This document shows positions 58,239-64,000 of a stretch of DNA of 64,000 nt, piece after piece. The stretch covers positions 1 through 64,000 of IMG/VR virus record IMGVR_UViG_3300025121_000045, one strand, 5' to 3'. The translations under genes were made by a program, and so were the position numbers. Below the pieces are notes generated by a model. That model did no database searches, was not told the origin of the DNA, and saw only the letters and a program-made list of their open reading frames with translations. Source of the stretch: a virus. Every line of letters begins with the position of its first letter. Position 1 is the first letter of the stretch.

Positions 58239-60383
58239 ATGCCAGACTTTAAAGGACGTATTACTCGCATAGTATACCGAAACGAAAACTTTTGCATATT
58301 CTCAGCTAAATGTGGGGCTGAGGAAATGAAATGCAAAGGTACTTTCGTTGGCATAGAGCCACGAGAACATATGGACATCGAATTTACTGGGTCATGGCAG
58401 AGGAATGAAAAATATGGTAACACTTTAAATGTAACCGCTATAAAAGAAGTAGAGCCAAACGATGTATCCGGTATTACAAGATACCTTGAAGCAAATGTAA
58501 AAGGAGTGGGTTGGATAACCGCCAATAGGATTGCTGAACATTTTGGAGAAAATACAGTAAAGATACTTACTGAGGATCCAAAACAGATCCATACTGTGAC
58601 ATTTTTGACAGACTCTCAAAAAGACCTTATATATAGAACCCTTACTGAGAATTCTAACTATCGAGATGTAAGTGTTTTTTTGATGAGCTTTGATGTGTCT
58701 CCAAATATGGTAGAGAGTATATACAAAAAATGGGGTAATGAAGCAATACAAATTCTAACGGAAGACCCATATGTTTTAATGGATATACGAGGAATAGGTT
58801 TTAAGAAAGCGGATGAAGTGGCTACCCGTATGGGTATTGATCCTAGATCTCCCGTTAGAATAAAAGCCGTTATACGTTATATCCTTGAAGAAGTGGTCGG
58901 TAAAGAAGGCCATTTATTTGTTTCCTTGAAAGAACTTCAAGAACAAGCCCTAAAACTTTTAGATAGTGTATCGTCAAAAACTTTTTCTGAGTGTTTAGAT
59001 GACTTGGTTTTGAAAAATACCATAGTATTAGATAATGGACGTGTTTATAGCTCCTGGAGTTACAATAATGAGACGGGTGCCGCTATGGCACTTAGTACCA
59101 TGGTAGGTACTGTTTCTCGAGAGTTTGATGTAGCGTCTTTTATCGAAGAATATGAAAGAATACATTCTTCGGAACGTCCTTTCAAATTTAGTCCAGAACA
59201 AGTCCAAGCTATTTATGTTGCTCTTACCAGTAAAGTAATGGTGCTCACAGGCCTACCGGGGACTGGGAAAACTACCCTTCTCAAAGCAGTAGTAAATATG
59301 TTCGATAGGTTCACTACTAAGATAGCTTTGATGGCTCCTACTGGTATAGCGTCTAAGAAATTAAAAGAAGCTACAGGAAGACCTACTGGGACCATACATC
59401 GCATCCTTGGTTGTAAAGGGGATGGAAAATGGGATTTTCATGAGTCTAACCCTCATCCTGCAGATTTAGTGATAGTAGATGAGTTTTCTATGGTAGATAT
59501 GAGTCTTTTCTATAAATTGCTTCAAGGTATTAGAGAGGATGCTACTTTGATATTAGTAGGAGATGTAGCACAATTACCGTCGGTAGGACCTGGACATGTT
59601 TTGAATGAGTTAATAGGGTCTGGAGTTGTACCCGTAGTATCTTTGTCTACCATTCATAGACAAGAGGAGGCTTCTGATATTATTCTTAATGCACATAGAA
59701 TTCAAAGAGGAGAGTCTCTTATTATAGACAACAAAGGGGACACGGATTTTAAGTTCATTCATCTTCATGATGATAATATGCTACTAGACCGTATTAGGCG
59801 TACAGCTAAATCTTTGCATGATAGAAATGTAAATTTCCAATGTTTGTCTCCCAGACATGATGGATTGCTCGGTGTAAGTAATCTTAACGAGTGTCTTAGA
59901 GATGACATAAACCCAGATGTAGGTCAAGACAGTATACCATTAGGTAAAAAGTCGTTCAGGATTGGCGATAGAGTCATGGTCACCAGGAATAGATATGAAC
60001 ACAAAGTATTCAATGGTGACATAGGGACTGTAATACACATAGATAGGAGAGACTGTACGATACAGTTTCAAATAGATGAAGCACCAGAACCTACAGTCTT
60101 TAAATATGGAGACGCTCAAAGTGATTTGGTATTGGCTTACTGTATTACCTGTCACAAGAGCCAAGGATCCCAGTGGGATGTAATTTTACTTCCTATAGTC
60201 AAATCTTTTTCTATACAGCTTGTACGTAATCTGTTTTATACAGCTATCACAAGAGCTAAAAAGAAAGTGCTTTGTTACGGTCAAATGGATGCTGCTGATA
60301 AGGCTATAAGGAACAATAGGGTAAGTAAAAGAAATACTATATTTGGAGACCGTTTAAAATCCTTATCTATTCTTAATTCATAG
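58239..60383 (+). CDS. recD2: RecD2-like superfamily 1 DNA helicase
   Basis: The 714-aa protein has an N-terminal OB-like region (KGRITRIVYRNENFCIF), HhH repeats (GVGWITANRIAEHFG; DIRGIGFKKADEVA) and an SF1B motor: motif I LTGLPGTGKTTLL near 345, Ia MAPTGIASKKL, motif II VIVDEFSMVD, motif III LVGDVAQLPSVGPG, motif VI FYTAITRAKKKV. It unwinds DNA 5' to 3'. AAAGGA precedes ATG 58239, so this is chosen over the in-frame TTG 58200. Confidence 0.93.
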   Translation: MPDFKGRITRIVYRNENFCIFSAKCGAEEMKCKGTFVGIEPREHMDIEFTGSWQRNEKYGNTLNVTAIKEVEPNDVSGITRYLEANVKGVGWITANRIAEHFGENTVKILTEDPKQIHTVTFLTDSQKDLIYRTLTENSNYRDVSVFLMSFDVSPNMVESIYKKWGNEAIQILTEDPYVLMDIRGIGFKKADEVATRMGIDPRSPVRIKAVIRYILEEVVGKEGHLFVSLKELQEQALKLLDSVSSKTFSECLDDLVLKNTIVLDNGRVYSSWSYNNETGAAMALSTMVGTVSREFDVASFIEEYERIHSSERPFKFSPEQVQAIYVALTSKVMVLTGLPGTGKTTLLKAVVNMFDRFTTKIALMAPTGIASKKLKEATGRPTGTIHRILGCKGDGKWDFHESNPHPADLVIVDEFSMVDMSLFYKLLQGIREDATLILVGDVAQLPSVGPGHVLNELIGSGVVPVVSLSTIHRQEEASDIILNAHRIQRGESLIIDNKGDTDFKFIHLHDDNMLLDRIRRTAKSLHDRNVNFQCLSPRHDGLLGVSNLNECLRDDINPDVGQDSIPLGKKSFRIGDRVMVTRNRYEHKVFNGDIGTVIHIDRRDCTIQFQIDEAPEPTVFKYGDAQSDLVLAYCITCHKSQGSQWDVILLPIVKSFSIQLVRNLFYTAITRAKKKVLCYGQMDAADKAIRNNRVSKRNTIFGDRLKSLSILNS

Positions 60384-60395
60384 AATATTAATATC

Positions 60396-60413
60396 TTCTC
60401 CAAAGAAGGAGGA
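60396..60413 (+). promoter_or_regulatory. 6-bp hairpin masking the ribosome site
   Basis: TTCTCC (60396-60401) pairs with GGAGGA (60408-60413), one wobble, 6-nt loop; ATG 60423 follows. Confidence 0.45.
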
Positions 60414-60422
60414 TCAATATAT

Positions 60423-60761
60423 ATGACTGCATCTACGCTTATAAAAAGCTTATCAAGAGATTTAATTTCCACACAGAAATTGTCTACGGTTTCATTTACT
60501 ATTCGAGAAGGTGTTAAAGTAAAGTTAACGGATGAAAATTTTGATTGGGAGAATAATGTCAAATCTGACGAAATAACTGTTCGCAAAGATTTACATTTTG
60601 ACGGAAAACATGTAATCATTGATCCAATCGGAAGTTTGTCAGATCAAGATATATTAGAGCATGATTATGCTGCCTCCCTTAAAAGGAGAGGTTTTTACGT
60701 GTTCAAAATTTATTGGAGATCTGAAAATAAATATTTGATAATAGACAAAGATGATCTGTAA
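60423..60761 (+). CDS. Hypothetical protein, 112 aa
   Basis: A soluble protein with no recognised domain; the C-terminus (FYVFKIYWRSENKYLIID) is beta-rich. Confidence 0.62.
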   Translation: MTASTLIKSLSRDLISTQKLSTVSFTIREGVKVKLTDENFDWENNVKSDEITVRKDLHFDGKHVIIDPIGSLSDQDILEHDYAASLKRRGFYVFKIYWRSENKYLIIDKDDL

Positions 60762-60786
60762 ATCCCACCTTTAAAAAAGCTACCTC

Positions 60787-60851
60787 TGTCCTTTTCTAGT
60801 AGTTCCATCATTTATCAAAATAGTCCACATGGTCTTAACTAGAAAAGGACA
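60787..60851 (+). promoter_or_regulatory. 14-bp perfect hairpin over the ribosome site
   Basis: 60787-60800 pairs perfectly with 60838-60851 across a 37-nt loop. The 3' arm carries AAGGA, 5 nt before ATG 60857. Confidence 0.62.
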
Positions 60852-60856
60852 TCGCA

Positions 60857-61192
60857 ATGAAAGCAAAAGATCTTCGTAATCGAGTATTGGTCGAAAGGGT
60901 GACAGTAAGCTGTGCTCTAACATCTGGACGCAGAGGTGATGGGGAGTTCGTTTCTCTTACGGTAAAGGCGTTAGAAGGTGATTTCACGCTTGAAGAAGCG
61001 CATCTCGTACATAAGATGGTATCTCGTGAATGTACTGAAATGGCCTATATGGACGCTTTAGCCAAAGGGCACATAACAAAAGAGCAATTAGACAGGGATC
61101 TAAATAAACGCAGAGGAAATTTCGATAAACTCATTACTGCTCTAGAACGAAAATTCTCCGAATCAGACACTCCAAAGCAATTAACCGAATAA
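60857..61192 (+). CDS. Hypothetical protein, 111 aa
   Basis: Charged helical protein with a Leu/Glu-rich middle and no recognised domain. It heads a pair with the gene at 61206. Confidence 0.65.
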   Translation: MKAKDLRNRVLVERVTVSCALTSGRRGDGEFVSLTVKALEGDFTLEEAHLVHKMVSRECTEMAYMDALAKGHITKEQLDRDLNKRRGNFDKLITALERKFSESDTPKQLTE

Positions 61193-61205
61193 TAAAGGAA
61201 TAAAG

Positions 61206-62108
61206 ATGGACAGCAATACTTCAGAGACTGCGGTCTCTCAAGTCCCTGATTTTATATTAAACGAACAGGTAGAGACTGTATTCAAAAAATTGGATACAAT
61301 GACTGTACGTCTGGAAAAAGACCCGACAGTCATGGGCCCCAGTTATGTTCATGCCAAGCTGAAAGAATGTAGAGATTTTTCAAATGACATAGAACAAATG
61401 ATGGTAACTTTTCTGGACATAGAACGAAAAGTTAAAAACATGCTCGCAACTGAAAAAGAGTCAATGAGGATACAAAGGTCTGAATTGATAGCTTTAGATG
61501 ACTGGGTATTAAAAGGTAAATCCTCCTCAGATAGAGAAGCTCGAGTTGACATTAAATTAAAAGACCAAGCAGAAGTAGTGGCAGACTTACAGGAGCAATC
61601 AATAAATGTCTTGTATGTTCTTAGAGCTGTAGAACTAAAAAGAGAAGGTTTGAACAGGGTAAATAATGACATCAAGAAGCAAGTTTCTTTAATGGAATTT
61701 GCAAAAACAAATTCCTACCCACTAATGTCAGATGACATTGAAGAAGAAACTTCGGCTAAACCAGCTTATACATTGGATGATTCTGCAGAAGATATGGAAA
61801 ATCTATTCGGATCTTTACCATTATCTGAAGAACCACCTCAAGAAATAAGCCCCAAAGCTTTAAGACATATGGACAATACTTCAACTATCGAAGAGTTTGA
61901 GAACAAAGATACAGATATAGATTCTTTTCTCACCAACTTAACCATAGAAGAAACTGATTTTTCGTCAAACCAAGAAGTAAACTCTATGGATGATGAAATA
62001 GATTCTACCTTATTCACCTTCCGGGAACCTGTAGACCAAAAGATTTCTAAAAGCTTCTCTGTAGATGAAGAAGTAGTAGATATTGGTGCTTTCTTAAGTC
62101 ATTCCTAA
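61206..62108 (+). CDS. Hypothetical coiled-coil acidic protein, 300 aa
   Basis: Residues 20-175 are long helices with heptad patterning; residues 180-300 are acidic, Ser/Asp/Glu-rich and probably disordered. Such layouts occur in replication or scaffold partners. Position next to recombination genes hints at DNA metabolism. Confidence 0.62.
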   Translation: MDSNTSETAVSQVPDFILNEQVETVFKKLDTMTVRLEKDPTVMGPSYVHAKLKECRDFSNDIEQMMVTFLDIERKVKNMLATEKESMRIQRSELIALDDWVLKGKSSSDREARVDIKLKDQAEVVADLQEQSINVLYVLRAVELKREGLNRVNNDIKKQVSLMEFAKTNSYPLMSDDIEEETSAKPAYTLDDSAEDMENLFGSLPLSEEPPQEISPKALRHMDNTSTIEEFENKDTDIDSFLTNLTIEETDFSSNQEVNSMDDEIDSTLFTFREPVDQKISKSFSVDEEVVDIGAFLSHS

Positions 62109-62283
62109 AATAAAATTCGCGCATTTAGATTAAATCTGAAAGTTGATATAGATGTTGATACTATTGCACATCAACAAACAGTCAACGACCAAAAATGTAG
62201 GCCAAAACGCACCATGACCTAAAAATGTCCCTTGTGTGTCAAGCCTATCCTGTCAAAGACCTTTAACCTTATGGAGTAATGCA

Positions 62284-62916
62284 ATGGCTGATAATTATTA
62301 TGACGAAATCGGTTTTGATGATGATAGCGTAGGTGGTGAGAAAGTAGATAGATATAAAGGACGGAAAGGATATACAGACCGTGTAGGTTTTGTTTTTCCA
62401 ACCCGTATTAAGAAGGCAAAGGTACATTTCAAAGATAAGTACATCGTTTGTAAGAACGGTTTGTGCTGTGAGAAACTTGGACCCGCTACTTTCCGTCTAG
62501 GGTTAGTGTTAGTGCAATACGGCACAGACAAGATGGGTATTTTAGAAAAGCCATTTCGTTATGATGTGAAACAATGGGTGTTTTCTGGTAAAAAATACGA
62601 GGACCTCCGTTCGTTGAATTCTGAGTGGCCTCTACAAGACCACGACGTGAAGATAACATGTATTGAGGAGGGCTTCCAGCAACTAAAATATGTTGCATGT
62701 AAGGATTCTGTTTGGCAGGGCAATGATAAGCTAAAGGTTCAGATAGAGCGTGAAGCAGAAGCTGCCCTTAAGAGTCTACATCTGGCTAAAGAAATGACTC
62801 TTGATGAACTAAAAGAACATTTAGGCATTGAGAGCTCTGGTCCTTCTGACGGTTTCGATCCATCCTCAGAAGGAGAGTTTGATGATATGTTAACTGGCAT
62901 GGATCTAGCCTCGTAA
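62284..62916 (+). CDS. Candidate phage single-stranded DNA-binding protein
   Basis: The 210-aa protein has a basic, aromatic-rich body (KVHFKDKYIVCKNGLCCEKLG; LVLVQYGTDKMG) and a strongly acidic C-terminal tail (DGFDPSSEGEFDDMLTGMD), the usual sign of an SSB that recruits partners. It lies immediately before RuvC-like and RecA genes. Assignment is inference, since no OB-fold signature is conclusive. GGAG precedes ATG 62284, preferred over the upstream in-frame ATG 62236. The 175-nt gap before it holds a TGTTGAT/ATCAACA hairpin. Confidence 0.6.
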   Translation: MADNYYDEIGFDDDSVGGEKVDRYKGRKGYTDRVGFVFPTRIKKAKVHFKDKYIVCKNGLCCEKLGPATFRLGLVLVQYGTDKMGILEKPFRYDVKQWVFSGKKYEDLRSLNSEWPLQDHDVKITCIEEGFQQLKYVACKDSVWQGNDKLKVQIEREAEAALKSLHLAKEMTLDELKEHLGIESSGPSDGFDPSSEGEFDDMLTGMDLAS

Positions 62917-62934
62917 TTGTTTCCACACCTATTG

Positions 62935-62972
62935 ACAAGAGGCCAAGAAGACTAGTCTTCTTGGCCTCTTGT
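62935..62972. terminator. 38-nt perfect palindrome, probable terminator
   Basis: 19-bp arms with no spacer (minimum loop CTAG) followed by ATTTT on the + strand. It should terminate transcription after the candidate SSB gene and isolates RuvC/RecA. Confidence 0.85.
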
Positions 62973-62988
62973 ATTTTGGAGGACTTGC

Positions 62989-63828
62989 ATGCTTTATTTG
63001 GGTCTTGATCCATCTCTATCATCTTATGGATGGAGTGTATATGATTCTAATCAAACTGGTATAGCTAAACTGGTAGAAAAAGGAAGATGGAAAACTGCTT
63101 CAACTTTAGTTGAACCCGCCAGATACATGCATCAAAGAGATGCGTTAAAGGCTTTAGTTCAGAAATACAAAATCACAAAAGCCGCTATGGAAACTCCTCC
63201 TGTAGGCCCCAACGGCGCTTGGAGCCAAGAGAAGCTATATGCTTTGTACGTATATAACATGGAAGTAATGTATACCGAGAAAGTAGATATAATTTTAGTA
63301 GCACCTCTCCAATTACAACTATTTGCAAAAGTATGGGGGTCTGGAACTGTATCCGGCGATTGGTTTAAGTCAGACATGCAAGAAAGGTCTAGAGTGGATC
63401 TTCTGGATCTTTATACATATCCGAAGCATAAAGATTATTATGACAATTCTCCGACCAAATTGGAAAAAATTCGAAAACTTGGTTATGAGAAAAATCCTTT
63501 CCCAATTGTAGATGTAGCTTCTTATCCAAAAGATATTAGAAAACAACTTAAAATACAATCTGACGAGGCTGACGCATACCTTTTATCCAAGTTTGCATCT
63601 AGATTCTGGAATTTTTATGACAAATTGATACCGGAAGAGGATTTAACCCCTTCTGAATGGGATGTCTTTGCAAAAATAAAGACTTATACAAAGGGAGATA
63701 AAAAAGGTGTAGTGGACAGAGATGGTATTATTTACAAAGAAGAAGCAAGATTCTTCCGTTTTGCAACAAGCACAAAATATAGCCCTTTAAGAGGGGACCT
63801 TATTATAACAGGAGAAAATGATGGCTAA
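62989..63828 (+). CDS. RuvC-like Holliday junction resolvase
   Basis: This 279-aa RNase H-fold enzyme has the motifs YLGLDPSLSSYGW (first Asp), AAMETPPVG (Glu) and SDEADAYLLSK (final acidic pair). Similar phage RuvC-like enzymes resolve branched DNA before packaging. It has a longer C-terminal region than bacterial RuvC. It overlaps the RecA start by 8 nt. Confidence 0.85.
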   Translation: MLYLGLDPSLSSYGWSVYDSNQTGIAKLVEKGRWKTASTLVEPARYMHQRDALKALVQKYKITKAAMETPPVGPNGAWSQEKLYALYVYNMEVMYTEKVDIILVAPLQLQLFAKVWGSGTVSGDWFKSDMQERSRVDLLDLYTYPKHKDYYDNSPTKLEKIRKLGYEKNPFPIVDVASYPKDIRKQLKIQSDEADAYLLSKFASRFWNFYDKLIPEEDLTPSEWDVFAKIKTYTKGDKKGVVDRDGIIYKEEARFFRFATSTKYSPLRGDLIITGENDG

Positions 63829-64000
63829 AATGACTAAGCAACAGAGAGTTGAGCAAAGAGCAAAGGCTTTAGCTCATTTGAAAAAAGCTGGTATGGACGA
63901 AGCATATGTTCCGTTAGATTCAAAAACAAGACCCGATATAGAAGTGATTTCTTCTGGGTCTATAGTATTAGACCAAGTGTTAGGGTGTGGTGGATGGCCT
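63821..64000 (+). CDS. recA: RecA recombinase, N-terminal part (cut by window end)
   Basis: The visible 60 residues contain IEVISSGSIVLDQVLGCGGWP, the sequence preceding the Walker A loop in RecA/UvsX. ATG 63821 lies 6 nt after GGAG; ATG 63818 is alternative. Confidence 0.85.
   Translation, partial: MAKMTKQQRVEQRAKALAHLKKAGMDEAYVPLDSKTRPDIEVISSGSIVLDQVLGCGGWP

Noticed and set aside
1-64000. A recoded genetic code (TGA as sense) for the phage
   Set aside because: TGA serves as the stop in many ATGA overlaps and essential-looking genes (e.g. before endonuclease V, the reductase and the resolvase region), so genome-wide recoding is not supported.
1-64000. CRISPR array
   Set aside because: No regularly spaced direct repeats were seen; repeated elements are tRNAs and hairpins with unrelated sequences.

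Overview
The window reads as part of the genome of a large (probably jumbo) tailed phage. It is AT-rich and gene-dense. Most genes lie on the + strand, often with 4-base ATGA or 1-base stop/start overlaps. Many genes are small and unrecognisable. There is a cluster of 15 tRNA genes, a full set of replication, recombination and nucleotide-metabolism genes, and numerous HNH or PD-(D/E)XK mobile nucleases. No structural, packaging or lysis genes were recognised, so this is accessory and replication territory. A lipoprotein, a secreted ComEA-like protein, a multi-pass histidine kinase and a bacterial-type B12-dependent ribonucleotide reductase suggest a Gram-negative host; I cannot name phage or host.

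Layout. 1-9.1 kb: small genes with two metallophosphoesterases, a PD-(D/E)XK nuclease, endonuclease V, an HNH nuclease, and a phage-encoded two-component system (receiver plus PAS histidine kinase). 9.2-15.9 kb: tRNA region with Lys, Arg, Ile, Tyr, Val and Trp tRNAs, tRNA relics, four HNH genes sitting against tRNAs, a bL12 C-terminal-domain protein, and three copies of a covarying pseudoknot exactly 2 nt upstream of tRNAs. 16-22.4 kb: seryl-tRNA synthetase, AAA+ ATPase, DEDD exonuclease relative, small genes, a tRNA-ended structured RNA of about 280 nt and a pseudogene. 22.5-35.7 kb: PARP, a TIR-like protein, a minus-strand SNF2-type helicase operon, a GC-rich gene, an ADP-ribosylglycohydrolase and a Ro60-like TROVE-vWA protein. 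35.8-41.5 kb: thymidine kinase and an operon with JAB peptidase and E1-like protein. 41.5-51.4 kb: HNH, clamp-loader delta' and delta, class II ribonucleotide reductase, DnaJ, Dam methylase, MazG, cREC protein and a degenerate peptide deformylase. 51.4-55.7 kb: an NAD-dependent DNA ligase broken into three genes by a split intein with an intervening nuclease gene and by a second free-standing nuclease gene. 55.7-64 kb: exonucleases, ComEA-like protein, RecD2-like helicase, candidate ssDNA-binding protein, RuvC-like resolvase and the start of RecA.

Two window-wide regulatory themes emerge. Many genes that follow an intergenic gap have a CGTT(A/T)-type motif roughly 15-55 nt before the start, on both strands; I read it as a candidate phage promoter element. 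Many also have a perfect or near-perfect hairpin whose 3' arm carries or abuts the Shine-Dalgarno sequence and ends at or near the start codon. Together these suggest transcripts that begin with a 5' hairpin controlling ribosome access.

The most unusual content is the triple-fractured ligase, the repeated tRNA-leader pseudoknots, the tRNA-ended RNA, the ADP-ribose gene set (PARP, ARH, TIR-like), the Ro60 homologue and the JAB/E1 pair. All function calls rest on motif recognition by eye; no database search was run.
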